Numbered from the stretch's first letter, positions 12,144 through 24,234 are shown. The stretch: 64,000 nucleotides of DNA from Artemisia argyi (GCA_030686995.1 CM060698.1:142309106-142373105); one strand, 5' to 3'. Translations and numbers: made by a program. The notes: generated by a model not told the origin, from the letters alone.

Positions 12144-14304
12144 CAGGGCTGAGTTAAGGGTTCTGGGGTGAAGCTATGTTAACAGCTTGCTATTTATTAA
12201 ATAGGGTTCCCAACAAAAGGAACAAAGTTACCCCTTATGAACTGTGGATTAAAAAGAAACCTAACCTTAATTATCTTAGGATATGGGGTTGTAGGGCTGT
12301 TGTAAGACTCCCTGATCCAAAGCAGAAAACTTTGGGTGAAAGAGGCATTGAATGCATCTTTGTTCGATATGCTGAGCATTCCAAGGCATATAGGTTTTAT
12401 GTTATAGAACCTAATGAGTCTGTTTCAATTAACTCAATAATTGAATCAAGGGATGCAATCTTTGATGAGAACAGATTCTCATCTATCCCTAGACCAAGTC
12501 AAAGGATTCCAAATGGAACCAATGACATTGGTGTTTCAGAGGTTCCTGCTGATGAGGTTCCTATTGATGAGGTTCCTGCTGATGAGGTTCCTGCTGAGGT
12601 TGTGGAACAACAACCTGAACCTGAGCTCAGAAGGAGCAATAGGGTGAGGACTCCAAAGTCATTTGGACCTGAGTTTCAATTAAACTTAATTGAAGGTACA
12701 AGGAGTGAGGTCTCTGACCAATACTCCTATTGCTTCATTGTGGAGGATGATCCCAAAACATTTGAAGAAGCAATGAAATCCCAGGATGTTGCTTTCTGGA
12801 AAGAAGCAATTAATGATGAGATGGACTCTATCATGGGCAATAACACTTATGTGTTGACTGATCTACCACCTAGTTGCAAACCTTTAGGTAGCAAATGGAT
12901 TTTCAAAAAGAAAATGAAGGTAGATGGAACTGTTGAAAAGTTCAAGGCAAGATTAGTTATTCAAGGCTTTAAACAAAAGTCAGGAATAGACTATTTTGAT
13001 ACTTATGCTCCAGTGGCACGTATCAGTACCATAAGATTGCTAATTGCTTTGGCATCAATTCACAATCTGATTATTCATCAGATGGATGTGAAGACAACTT
13101 TCTTGAATGGTGATTTAGATGAGGAGGTTTACATGAACCAACCTCAGGGCTTCATCATGCCTGGCAATGAAAACAAGGTGTGTAAACTGATTAAGTCTCT
13201 TTATGGACTAAAACAGGCACCTAAGCAATGGCATCAAAAGTTTGATGAAGTGGTTTGTCTAATGGTTATTTACTTAATCAAGCTGACAAATGTGTATATA
13301 GCAAATTTGATGAATCTGGTAAAGGAGTCATCATTTGTCTATATGTTGATGACATGTTGATCTTTGGCACTGACCAAAATCAAGTTGATCTTACAAAAGA
13401 ATTTTTGTCATCAAAGTTCTCCATGAAGGATATAGGGGAGGCAGATGTTATCCTTGGCATTAGGATTAAACATGAAAGTAACAAGATTTCTATCTCACAG
13501 TCTCATTACATTGAGAAGGTGTTAAAGAAATTTAATTACTTTGATTGTACTCCTGTGAGTACTCCCATGGATACAAGTGAGAAGCTAATGTCTAATACTG
13601 GCAAAGATGTATCTCAACTTGAGTATTCTAGGGTAATTGGCTGCTTGATGTATGTCATGACTTGTACAAGGCCTGATATTGCTTTTGCTGTGGGTAAACT
13701 GAGCAGGTATACTAGTAATCCTAGTGCTCATCATTGGCAAGCAATTCAGAGGGTCTTTAAGTATTTGAAGAGAACTATGGATTATAGTCTCTCATATACT
13801 GGTTATCCTTCAGTATTAGAAGGATACACTGATGCAAGTTGGATCAGTAACACTGAAGACAATTCGTCGACTAGTGTTTGGGTATTCCTACTTGGTGGAG
13901 GTGCAATTTCTCGGGCATCCAAGAAACAAACTTGCATCACCAGTTCAACTATGGAATCTGAATTTGTAGCTTTAGCAGCTGTTGACAAAGAAGTTGAATG
14001 GTTGGAAAACTTGCTTCTTGAGATTCCATTGTGGCCTAAACCTATAGCACATATTTCTATCCGTTGTGATAGTGCTGCTACATTGGCAAAGGCTTATAGC
14101 CAGATGTACAATGGGAAGTCTAGACACTTAGGTGTCAGGCATAGCATGATTCGTGAACTTATCATGAATGGGGTGGTATCTATAGAGTTTGTTAGATCTC
14201 AACATAATTTAGCTGATCACTTGACGAAGGGTTTGGCTAGAGACTTGGTTTTGAAGTCTGCTAAAGGGATGGGTTTAAAGTTCAACTTAGTCACTGAATG
14301 CTAA
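12144..14304 (+). pseudogene. Copia pol, second copy: integrase C-terminus, RT, RNase H
   Basis: Sequence homologous to 6593 onward restarts abruptly at 12144 after an RNase H fragment, sharing CCT at the joint. The open frame 12176-13360 covers the integrase C-terminus and most of RT (VDVKTTFLNGDL, GLKQAP). A missing T in the run near 13252 shifts the frame, and a second frame 13255-14304 carries LYVDDML, the RNase H (YTDASW near 13828, TMESEFVAL, SRHLGVRHSMIREL) and a natural stop. A 15-bp minisatellite at 12540-12600 encodes four ADEVP-like repeats. This copy is more intact than the first and runs into the 3' LTR. Confidence 0.85.
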
Positions 14305-14821
14305 GACACCCAACTCCCTCCCGAGGAAACTTGGAAGCTGAGTTCAATGTGGAAAGCTGAACATTTAGTGGATTGGATCACATGTTTATTGTCATCCCAA
14401 GGTTGTGCTCAGAATCTGCTGGAAAAGGAGGACGAAGTCTTTACTTCTCAATGATTATTTTCTTTGAAAAAGTGCTAAGCATGAGCATGAATAAAGAGGA
14501 ACCACCTATGTAAATGTTGAATTTTTGCCGCTTCAGGAAGCATTGGATTTTTAGCTTTTACAACATTTATGAATTGGATATGGACACATGGCTTGTATAG
14601 TGTCAGGTTTATTTAAGTGTTTGAAAATGTATGTGTATTTTATCTTCAGGTATTCAAATGGGTTGAAGGGTTCAATTCTTATAACACCCTGATTCTCGAA
14701 TATTTGAACGTGTAATGTACTAAGATGAGAATTCAATCTTCAAGATATTTTCATTCATGCATATATTTTGTTTTGTGTTTATTTTTTCATGCAAAGAAAG
14801 TGAAATAAATTTGGGGAGGAT

Positions 14822-15425
14822 TGTTGGAAAATTTAGTGCACTTGAGGGATTAATTCACACCTGGTAATGGGTTTGGAGGTACGGAGTGTACACCCATTTG
14901 GTCACTGAATCTCCTGACTCAATAATGGTTATGCTAGTGTGAATCTGTTTCTGCTGATGTGATTCTGCTGCTAGTATGGATTCTGCTGATGGTGGAATTC
15001 TGCTGCTAGTAGATTATGTTGCTAGAATGATTCTGCTGATGGCATCAGTTTATTCTGCTGCTCGTTTTTAACCACTGATTCCTACTATTATGGAAAGTAT
15101 TATGATATAATTAATGGACCGTTAATTATACATAATTCCATGGACTAGGGTTTGAGTATTCACTATTATAAATAGAGGTCATAATACATCTGCATGGATA
15201 TACGATACAACACAAACCCTAAACACTTGAATACGTTTATGTTCTTGATTTGTGCCTAAAACAAGAACATCACTTGGTCTTATCCCATAGAGATATTCGT
15301 GTAACCCAGGCATAGGGTCAAATAGTTTGTATTGGAAAGTGATAACACGATTTCAAGTGAATATCCGGTACTCATTGATTATCTTAACCCTAATCTGGGA
15401 ACACTCAAACAACAATTAACCAACA
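14822..15425 (+). repeat. 3' LTR of the old Copia element
   Basis: 604 bp, TGTTGG to CCAACA, followed by the target duplication AACTT. It has the same parts as the 5' LTR but a longer GATTCTGCTG-type minisatellite and scattered substitutions. Confidence 0.9.
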
Positions 15426-15622
15426 AACTTTTGATTTGAAAAGGAATTCTTTTGATTAATTATGTAATGATGACAGATGATGTGCAAGAACTAGTTTTAC
15501 TAATATGACAATGAATGTCAATACATAATCTTACTTTTTACTATCTTATAAATCATTTAGCCATTAGTACAACTATATAAGATAAATGTTTAACTAATTT
15601 AAACACACTTTCCTAACATTAA

Positions 15623-16079
15623 GGGCCCGTTTGGTAAAGGGGTTTTTGTAGGTTTGGACTCAAAGGTAAGTTAAAACTTTTGTTTGGTATAAAATGTTTG
15701 TTTTAAAATTAGGGTTCAAATCATCAAACACTACGATACTCAAATACTAGGTAGAGGGGTGAGATTGTAGTGGATTTGAGGGCCCATATACTTTTTCTCT
15801 CTATCTCTTTTATACTTTTTACATTTAAATATAATTAACCTAATATCATATTTATTTATAAATTTATAAAATAATAATTTATCTTTTTATAGGGGTGGGG
15901 AATAGGTAAGGTATTCATTAAATGTGCTTGGTTAGTGAGAGGTAAGTGATTGATTACTCCGTAGTGGGTAATGAACCATTATAGAGTAAATTAGGGGGAG
16001 GGAGTAAGGGATTGATTACCAACCTCACTAATTCCTTTGTCTTCCCTTTCCCTTTCCCCACTTTGAACCAAGCGGGCTC
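15623..16079. mobile_element. Tourist-like (PIF/Harbinger) MITE
   Basis: A 457-bp element with ends GGGCCCGTTTGGTA and inverted AACCAAGCGGGCTC. A TAA target duplication lies at 15620-15622 and 16080-16082. It is non-coding. The next 240 bp (to about 16322) resemble a degraded Stowaway element: they end GTGGGACGGAG but lack the matching left end. Confidence 0.75.
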
Positions 16080-16437
16080 TAAGTGTCCACTATTACTTTT
16101 TTAAGTTTTTTTTTCTTCAACTTTGACTTTAATTATTTTTGTTCGTTTTATATAATACTTGATACAAGATATATGAATGGATTAAGTTTTTAAATGTGTT
16201 TTCATTTATATAAATTTCATCAAATATTATATAATACAAACAAATATATTTAAAGTCAAAATTTGAGGAAAAAGACTTAAAATACTCATAGTGAACACTA
16301 AATGTGGGACGGAGTTATTAATTTTCAACAATGCAAGTATTCATGCAATGTTTACAATTCATTGATGCATAACTACTGTAATGTATATTCTTAAAGCACT
16401 AATTTAATGATAAATACAAGCATTAAAATAAATAGTA

Positions 16438-16690
16438 CTCCCTCCGTCCCTAAATAAGTGTCCAAATTTGACTTTTGAAGTCTTTATTTTTGAACTTTGA
16501 CTCTAAATATTTTTGTATACGTTATATAATACATGATGCAAAATATATGAATGAGTTGGGTTTTAAATGTATTTTAGTTGTTATAATTTTCATCAAATAT
16601 TACATAACACATATAAAATTATATAAAGTCAAAGTTTAAAAAGAGGACTTAAGAAGTCATACGTGGACATTTATTTAGGGACGGAGGGAG
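16438..16690. mobile_element. Stowaway MITE
   Basis: 253 bp, ends CTCCCTCCGTCCC and GGGACGGAGGGAG, flanked by TA on both sides (Tc1/mariner type). No coding capacity. Confidence 0.9.
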
Positions 16691-16937
16691 TACAAGTTAT
16701 GCAAGCTGCTAATTAATGATAAATAAAAAATTTCTTTTAATGAAAAATACAATTAAAAGAACACATTGTACAAATCAAACAAGCTACTAAATACAAAAAT
16801 CAAACAAAGTAAATAAGCAATGTTTCACCAAATATTTGTCATTAACTTATAGCCCCTAAACGAACAAACATCAGTAAAGCTGTTGACAAAAAACGTACGA
16901 ATGAAATACATTATTAGCCGAAAAAAACAAATTAGTA

Positions 16938-17209
16938 CTCCTTCTGTCTCAAAATTATTGTCTCCCGACAAAAAACACACAAATTAAGAAAAATGCATTT
17001 ATTACTGTTTTGACTTTTGTAAAAGCTACTAAAAGCTAGTTTTACCTTTTGACTATTAATTAATGATTTAATTTAACTTTCTAAATAATGACTTGATTAA
17101 GGGTAATAAGGTAAACTTAAACTATTTCCGCTTCTATATTTAGGCATGGATAATTATTTAGAAACAAATCAAAAAGGAAAGATGGACAATAATATTGGGA
17201 TGGAGGGAG
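16938..17209. mobile_element. Stowaway MITE, diverged
   Basis: 272 bp, ends CTCCTTCTGTCTC and GGGATGGAGGGAG, flanked by TA. Its termini are more mutated than those of the neighbouring copy. Confidence 0.75.
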
Positions 17210-17350
17210 TACTGGATAACCCTCTCTCTATTAAATGCAATAAAAAGTGTTAAAACTAAGACATACAACATATAAAGCTTTTGGTACAAATCATTTCACA
17301 TCGTACAAACAAATAAAACACATAAAGCTTTATACAATTTTTACGAAAAT

Positions 17351-17480
17351 GATTGGGAGACCTAAAATATGTGACTAATTGTGTGCCTAATAGATGTGGC
17401 AATAAATTAAGTGGGTCCCCTGTTGTCCCCAATAGAATGCTGACACATATGTTTAGGCATGCGAGTTAGGCATCCCAATC
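17351..17480. mobile_element. Small inverted-repeat element
   Basis: 130 bp. The left end GATTGGGAGACCTAA pairs with the right end TTAGGCATCCCAATC, with AAT on both flanks. The family is not certain; it may be a MITE. Confidence 0.45.
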
Positions 17481-17834
17481 AATGCTCCAATTTATATGCT
17501 AACAAGTTTATGATTTTGAAAACTAAACCGGGCCAACGTGTCCAACCAAAATTCGGAGTCGCCATCGGTTCGGCTAGCCTATAAAAGTCGTTCAAAAACA
17601 AAATTGATAGAACCAGTCAGAACCGGTAAAAACGGGTGAACTGTGTCGAACTGAGATCATTTTTTTCCTCCTGTTAATTAGTTCGTTTTTATTATTTTGT
17701 TCGTGCCTAAACATTAATCTGAGGGTACCCGCCTTTGCAACTTACGGATACCCTGCTAGTCCATTAATATACATCTATGAATTTTACTAGAACCCTTGTG
17801 ACTTGTGTGATATCCTAAAGTGTTATACATAATA

Positions 17835-18089
17835 CTCCCTCCGTCCCGTATTAAATGTCCACTTTTGACTTTTTGAGTCTTTTTTCTTTAACTTTAACCT
17901 TAAATATTTTTGTTTGTATTATATGATACTTGATAAAAATTATGTCAATGAAAAGTACATTTAAAACTTAATTCATTCATATATTTTACATCATGTATTA
18001 TATATTATAAATTAAAATATTTAAGGTCAAAATTGATAAAACAAGACTTTGAAAATTCAAAGTGGACATTTAATATGGGACAGAGGTAG
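17835..18089. mobile_element. Stowaway MITE
   Basis: 255 bp, left end CTCCCTCCGTCCCGT, right end ATGGGACAGAGGTAG, TA on both sides. The internal arms (TTAAATGTCCACTTT and its inverse) are typical of the family. Confidence 0.85.
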
Positions 18090-18256
18090 TAATGGTTTAT
18101 CGTTGGTTGACTAGTATTTAGTATTAGTATTGTTTGTATTGGCCAACCTTGTTTAATCATTTATTGTTAGTTGCATGGTATTTAATGATAGTATTGTTTG
18201 TGTTGGGCCAACTCTGTTTAATCATTTATTGTTTGCATTGTGTTAGTTGACTAGTA

Positions 18257-18452
18257 CTCCCTCCGTCCCAAATTATAAGTCCACTTTCAATTTTTCTAAA
18301 GTTTAAGAAAAGTGGGGTCCTTTTAATACTAACCAATAAAATTTCATTTTCACCCACTTATAAACATTTTGATTGGTTGAAATCAAAAGTGAACATTAAT
18401 TTTGGGACAATCAAAACTAGCAAAGTGGACTTATATTATGAGACGGAGGGGG
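18257..18452. mobile_element. Stowaway MITE
   Basis: 196 bp, left end CTCCCTCCGTCCCAAA, right end GAGACGGAGGGG, TA on both sides; subterminal arms ATAAGTCCACTTT and GTGGACTTATATTATG. Confidence 0.85.
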
Positions 18453-19431
18453 TATTTAGTTTTAGTATTGTTTTACCTTATTTAATCATTTAATATTATT
18501 TTTATTTTACTCAAACTCATTATTCAATTATGAGAATTACACAAGTTAACATGGTATGAGAGTCTCATCTTGCTGCTCTTAAAAGAATGTTGGATGTTAA
18601 ATGAAATCGTCCAACTGTTTAACTTTGATGTGTATGTTGAGATATCAATTGACAACTGTGATTATATTCCAAGCTAATATTGAGAAGGCGGGAGAACTTA
18701 CATAACTTCCATGGAGCATCTATATGATCGAAGTTCGTTGTTTGGGCAGTGTTAATTAGCGTTGAATAAACACATAATTAAAATGAAATTAATTACAGTA
18801 TAAATCAATATGCTGACAGCATTATTGGGATATGCCTAGGAGATGTTTACCGGTCTGACCATTTTAAACTATGCTAGTTCAAATAGAACTGCATATAACA
18901 AAGAAAATTGTGAAGGCTGTATGTTGCTGTTTTAGATTGTGGTTGCAAAATTACTGGTCATCAAAAAATTTTATAAAACAAGTACAAAGCCTAGGAAAGT
19001 TAATGGTAATAAGTGAGCCTTGTTTGATGACATCAATCTAACAATGAGGAACTCAATTCAAATGAGTGAAGATTTAAGCCATTGTCTGTTATTGAGGTTA
19101 ACCCATTAGTCGATAATTCAAAAGAAACAAACTTGCTTGATTTCTTAGTTTTGCATACCATCTTTGAGTTTCATTTTTTCTAAAGTAGTTCATCCATGTA
19201 TTCTTTATTCAGCTAATGAAATTTTAACAGTTCTGATAAAAAAATTATAGTTGGGTGCATTTAAACTTAATGTAATTCACAGAACGCATTTTATAATTCA
19301 ATGATTTCACTTTTCATACCGAAAGTTATACATCTACACTCGACTGGCTTATAGCTTTACTGTTTCTTAAGATTTCCAACATGATACAGTAAATAGAAAA
19401 CTAGAACTAAATAGTAAATACTACTCGCGCT
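18453..19431. other. Intergenic, downstream of the PIN gene
   Basis: AT-rich sequence holding the likely 3' UTR and terminator region of the minus-strand PIN gene in its right part. I see no open frame or repeat boundary I can support. Confidence 0.5.
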
Positions 19432-22138
19432 TCAAAGAAATTGAAGAATGATGTAGTAGCACAAATTTATTGGTACTGTCATCAACATTCCAAATATGAC
19501 CCTGAAACAAGAAAATACAATGAGATAATTACGGATAATAATTAAGAAAACAAACACTAATCATGATATAACCCTTTGTAACAATATCAAGTTTATACTT
19601 ACGCGGTACTCAAAATTGTTGGATGAACATTGTATTCTTTAGCAAAAACAAACGGTACGATACCTTCCGACAATGTAGCCTATCAATGACATGAGTGATA
19701 TTGTGATATTAGATACAAACCTTAACTAGAGATTAATAACAAATACAATAGTTTCTAACAAAAAGAATCATGGGCATAACAGTGCTGCTGTTGAGTAAGA
19801 GTTACCTGAACAATGGCGACATGAAGGAGCGTACCACGGAGGCCAACTATTACAGCTGCTGCCACCATAACCAGTGGTCCTACCAAAAACTTCACCGCCA
19901 TAGCAAGCGCAGCCTTTGATTTCCCACAAGCTATTATCTTAGGTTGAAGCGCCATAAACAAACCTTAACACATAAACAGAAGTTTACCAATTTAATTAAC
20001 TATGTATGCTCGTCACTCCATATTATATTTGTTTGTATCTTTTCTATAATCGTTATTAGAATTTAAGATGGATAATAGATTTATTTTTACTGAGATGTTT
20101 AGATCAGAGAACTTTAAAGGACAAGCTCGACATCATTCTTGCTAAAAATCCGACAAGTACTTTAATGCATTTCAATGGTTCCTGACTTTTTCGCATTATT
20201 CTAAATAAAGGAGTTTTAATGTTGGTCACAAAAACATATCAACTTCACGGGTGCTACTTTCAACAAAACATTGTCGCGAAAATCATGACTCATGACCATA
20301 AGTTTGTGGTCGTTTGGAAAAATTTATTACATCCAGTATCTAAAAGAAATGTTGTACGTTACACTCCTGTTAATCAAAAACAGGAATTCTCATTGATGAA
20401 AAAAAAAAAAAAAAAAAATCCTTAAAAGAGACGAATTTTAGAATGTTATTGAAACTTACCTAAGCTAAACATAGCCATTCCAAGACCACCCTTGGATATC
20501 AACGACAGTGAATCTGCAACTATTTTTGGCATTGCCACATGCCACCTGTCATTTGAATGTATGTTAAAGCTAGCCACATTTGCAATTTAATTCTATGTTA
20601 CACAGAATCTATATGGATACTAGTTCATAAACTTAATGTATACCTGAAGGAAACAAGAGACCAAACAAGTCCTAATATGCTAGCATACGTGTTTGGGTTC
20701 CTGATCAGCTTTCGCCATACCATCAGCAGTATCAAACGGCCAACCACACTAGCGGGAGGCATCTGTTTTCCAGACCCCTCGGCATCAAGAGCTGCCGTGT
20801 TACTGTGGTGCTCCGCTGCTTCCATCTCTACACCCACATTCAAATCAACCAACTTAATATGCATGGTGTTAAAAAAAATTACAAAGTACGGAGTATCATT
20901 TATAGCTCTTTATTTCATTAATGTTACAAAAATGAAATAACTCACTATTTACCTTTGGTTTTGACATTTTGTGGGTGATCTGAAACCAACATCTGGATTT
21001 CCTTCGTGCCATCGGTACGGGGCTGTCCCTCTTTAGTAACTACAGGAGCACTAGTGCTCCGACCCAACATTTGGGCATCATTACTCTTGGTTTGCAAAAC
21101 ATTCTTTTGTAACGGTTGTTTAGGATGTAACGGTGTTTGTGGAGGCAATTGTTGGCCTTTTGCATGTTTTGTAACGGTAGAATAATTAATGTCAGTATTT
21201 ACTGCCGAAAAATAAGGAGTCATGTTCCTAGGAGCATGGTACAATCCCGACCTTGGAGAACTCATGTTTAAAGACATCATAGATGTTTCATTTCCAAAGT
21301 CAGATGGTCTCGAATTTGACCCACTTGGCAACTGATAAACCGGATACGAATCAGCAGCCGGGCTAAAATTCGACAATCGTCCACCAGGAAAACCCATAAC
21401 TGAATAAAAATCGGACTGATTGCAACCCGAACCTCTAGGAGTTTGTATAGCAGACGAACTAACACTATATATTTCCGCACCCGGAAGACCAAAAGATATT
21501 CTAGAAGCATTCGATCTCCTAACCGTAACATGAAGTTTTCCATCATCTCCAACATCCGCTACAGTTTCTAAAAAATCATGCGCATCAAGAGAAACAACGT
21601 CCGAATCAACCTTAAACGACACAATATCCCCACCAGTCTCTGGAAACTGCTCCATGATCAACATCTTAGCCCCACGAAACTCGAAAAAAAATAAAAGCAA
21701 CGTATACCATATAATACATTGCATCACCACAATTTGAACCATTAAAGAACCCGAAAATTCACCATACATAGCACTCAATAACGGTATCCCGATCACAAGT
21801 GTGTTTGGAAGCGTTGATAAGGAGAAGATTGTAATCACCCATTCAAACGTCCCAGTTTTTGTGAACTTGGCCCAGAGACTTAGTACAAACAACATGATGA
21901 TTTTTTGGAGCGTGTCGGCTGCTAAGAAACGAAAGTTCATGGTGTAGGGATTGTTCATGGAGATGAAGTGAAAGGAGAGCAACGGAACAGCAAAAATGGC
22001 AACGAAACGGTTTATTCCTGAGCATTGATCCGGCGTGAATATCTTCCACCATTTCACGCTGCCGTACGCAAGAAACATGGCCACGTATAGCGGTACCATG
22101 GCCGTTACGACAGAATAAAAATCGCGTCCGGTGATCAT
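19432..22138 (-). CDS. PIN: PIN-type auxin efflux carrier (PIN3/4/7-like), six exons
   Basis: A plasma-membrane auxin exporter of the long-loop PIN class. Exons on the minus strand: 22138-20953, 20827-20644, 20545-20460, 19963-19806, 19679-19603 and 19501-19432. All junctions are GT-AG and the total is 1,761 nt (586 residues plus TGA). Exon 1 gives the start [10 protein letters not shown], five N-terminal membrane segments (to about residue 155; [28 protein letters not shown]) and most of the hydrophilic loop. The loop has a TPRGS phosphosite-type motif at 233-237 and the RRSNASR motif at 207-213. Exon 2 has [19 protein letters not shown]; later exons give the C-terminal helices with FAKEYNVHP. 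Loop wording ([33 protein letters not shown]) favours the PIN3/4/7 group over PIN1. By family it moves IAA out of cells with polar placement. A partial, broken copy lies tail-to-tail at 3659-15439. Confidence 0.95.
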
Positions 22139-22217
22139 GTTTGTTTGCTAGCGATGTACAAAGTATGGTTTTAGAAGGAGTGAATAAATGTGTTTTCGAG
22201 TATGTATGTTTTTATGT

Positions 22218-22234
22218 TATATTTTATAGAGACA
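22218..22234 (-). promoter_or_regulatory. TATA box abutting a TGTCTC auxin-response motif
   Basis: On the minus strand, TGTCTC (22234-22229) is followed directly by TATAAAATATA (22228-22218), 80 nt before the PIN start codon. TGTCTC is the classic auxin-response-factor site and PIN3-class genes are known to respond to auxin. A six-base match can be chance, so the regulatory reading is inference. Confidence 0.4.
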
Positions 22235-22485
22235 TAAGTGTGTGTTTTTGTGTAAAGTAGTCTAAATTTGGTTGACTAACATTTTGTATTTTCTATAAGA
22301 ACTTGTAATTCAGTGTAAATTAAACATAGTTATCAATTTAGGGAAATTAATCTTGTTTTCTGTGAGGTTTACGTAAGTCATTTAATATCATATGCTTTTT
22401 GCTAACTTTGTTGATTCTATTTTGCTAAAATAGAAACAGGTTTTGAGAGGCCATTGAATGGTCAATTATAACATTTTCACACTGA

Positions 22486-23106
22486 GAGCATTGGTACGCT
22501 CGTGCTTGGGTTTGGTGCCATGGTGGAAAAGTGCTCTCACGTCAGCAAAAATCTTTATATCAGAAATTTCACAGCACCACATTCTGGCTGTAACCTTTAG
22601 CATCATAAAATGTGGTGCCGTCATTTTTCTTTTTTCTTTTTTTTTAATTACATAAAATAAAATATACATAATATTGACTTAAATAAATTTCATTAAAAAC
22701 AACAACAACAACAACATTACATTAATAAGTACACTAGTATATCATTTATCCCAAAAGATTAAATTGGCCTAATATGAAATACAAGTTTGGATGAATGTTG
22801 ACAAACCCAACAATTAAACCTAACCTTTCTTTACTACAAACAAAGTAGCAGCCACCAGTCTTTTTCCTCAGCCATAATTGAAGAAAAAAAAAATGTCTTT
22901 TTACAAACAAACACAAAAACAATCACACACAAACATGAAATACACATACATAAACACAACACGCAGAAAAAAAATAGTGATAAATAAAAAAAATCCCACC
23001 GCGTGGGCTGGCCACTGTGGCCCGAGCGGCCATGGCGTCACCCATGGTACGGTGCGCCGTCGTCATTTTTGGGCTGGTAGCCATGACGCATGCGTACCTC
23101 CCGCTC
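22486..23106. mobile_element. Tourist-like MITE, copy 1
   Basis: 621 bp with left end GAGCATTGGTACGCTC and right end GCGTACCTCCCGCTC. TGA on the left and TAA on the right could be a mutated 3-bp duplication. Its arms (GGTGCCATGG and inverse) and its length match copy 2 at 23940-29367. It lies in the promoter-side flank of the PIN gene. Confidence 0.6.
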
Positions 23107-23936
23107 TAAGAATATGAGAGGTTTACAATTCTAAAATTGCTCTTAAATAAATATACAAACAAAATATTTTTTCTTAAAATTTACAAAAACTAAAAGTGAG
23201 TCATGATTTATGCACAAAATACCCTTTAATTTTAATGTGCAATTGTTTTGAATTTAAAATTTTTTGCTTAATAACCTACCAAAAATAATTTATTTATGTT
23301 TATAAAATGTTTTATATTGCTGGAACCGTACACGATTGAAGCAAATTTGCTTTCATTTTCAGTTTCATTAAATGTTTTTATACATTTTAAATTTTTTTTA
23401 TTTTAGTTGAATTTTCGTATGTTACAACATTTTCAATTACATTTTGATTATTTTACGTTGTATATATAAACGTTACATGAAAATTTTAACCAAAATATCT
23501 CAATTATTATTATTTGCTGCTAAAATATCATGTCGCTATGCACATGCATGTACTCGCCTAGTATATTACATCTAGGAAGCGTAATTTCTTTTATCTTTGA
23601 ATCAAAGATAATAAAATCTATACGAAGCTTTAACATTATGTCAAAACGTTTCATTTTACTACTCTTTTAGTGTCGTTTTTCTGCTTCACATGATATAACA
23701 TAAACTTCAAAATAACTTTAATTTTAGAGGTAATGTAATAAAGTGAAAGTTTGTAACGTTCATACAATCTAATATTCATTGTCTGCAACACGACATGTTG
23801 TTTTTCCTTTATGTAACATGGTACTTTTTGGTGTCTAATAAATTACTCGTAATTATACAATCCAGAAAAGGAATTAAAAATTTACAAGTTTCATACACAA
23901 ACTTGAGTTGCAGTAACCTAGCTATGGATAGTAATA
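23107..23936. other. Intergenic, no feature
   Basis: AT-rich sequence between two related MITEs. I see no gene. A frame beginning here runs into the next MITE and is rejected as a gene. Confidence 0.5.
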
Positions 23937-24093
23937 TTAGAGCATTAGGTGCGGTTGTTGTTATAGGTGCCATGTCAGTTTTTTCAGCAATGACACAAAT
24001 TGTATATCATAATACAGAACAACAACCTTCATCATCTAGAGTATACACTCGGGGATCTTAATTTTTAATTATTTTTTATTTTAAAATAAAGCA

Positions 24094-24234
24094 TGTGAAA
24101 GTATAGGGACTTAGAGTGACAAGTTGTAAAGTTGTAACTGTATATATTTGTAATTCTGTTACATTTCTCATTCATTCAATCAATAACACAACATCATTTT
24201 TCTCTCAATTCATCTCTCACTTCAGAACTTCTCA
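24094..24234 (+). repeat. 5' LTR of the intact Copia
   Basis: 141 bp, TGTGAAAG to CTTCTCA, very short for a plant LTR. A TATA-like CTGTATATATTTG lies near 24139. Confidence 0.93.

Larger units (their letters stand above)
4116..15425 (+). mobile_element. Copia LTR retrotransposon, old, chimeric, with nested solo LTR
   Basis: LTRs of 589 bp (4116-4704) and 604 bp (14822-15425) start TGTTGG and end CCAACA. The target duplication is AACTT (4111-4115 and 15426-15430). Domain order gag, protease, integrase, reverse transcriptase, RNase H marks Ty1/copia; the gag and RT style resemble the Tork/Tnt1 group (inference). Length is 11,310 bp because a 3,974-bp solo LTR sits inside and because about 1.57 kb from the integrase C-terminus to early RNase H occurs twice. 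The coding part has many stops and frameshifts, so it is not autonomous. A purine tract (GGGGAGGA, 14812-14820) precedes the 3' LTR. Confidence 0.93.
3659..15439 (+). pseudogene. PIN auxin efflux carrier 3' fragment, split by Copia insertion
   Basis: The last three exons of a PIN gene. Exon-like blocks lie at 3659-3817, 3892-3965 and 4052-4115, and the final nine bases after the retrotransposon are 15431-15439 with stop TGA. They align with the last three exons of the intact gene at 19432-22138. Conserved features include an FMVLQPK-like start, the FVYAKEYDV segment, IFGMLITVPIT and a C-terminal YYIVLELLI. The first block is 159 bp against 158 in the intact gene, a +1 frameshift near 3738; the second lacks one codon. 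All upstream exons are absent. The Copia element inserted 9 bases before the stop with duplication AACTT. The copy is tail-to-tail with the intact gene, so it looks like an old inverted partial duplicate. No function is expected. Confidence 0.85.

Noticed and set aside
16083..16322. Possible fifth Stowaway element
   Set aside because: The right end GTGGGACGGAG is present but no intact left end or TA pair; at best a truncated copy.
23924..24061. 45-residue frame with one membrane-like segment (MDSNIRALG start), at first taken for a small gene next to the Copia
   Set aside because: It runs across the left end of a Tourist-like MITE (23940) and its sequence is the MITE arm; copy 1 of the MITE has similar arms without the frame.
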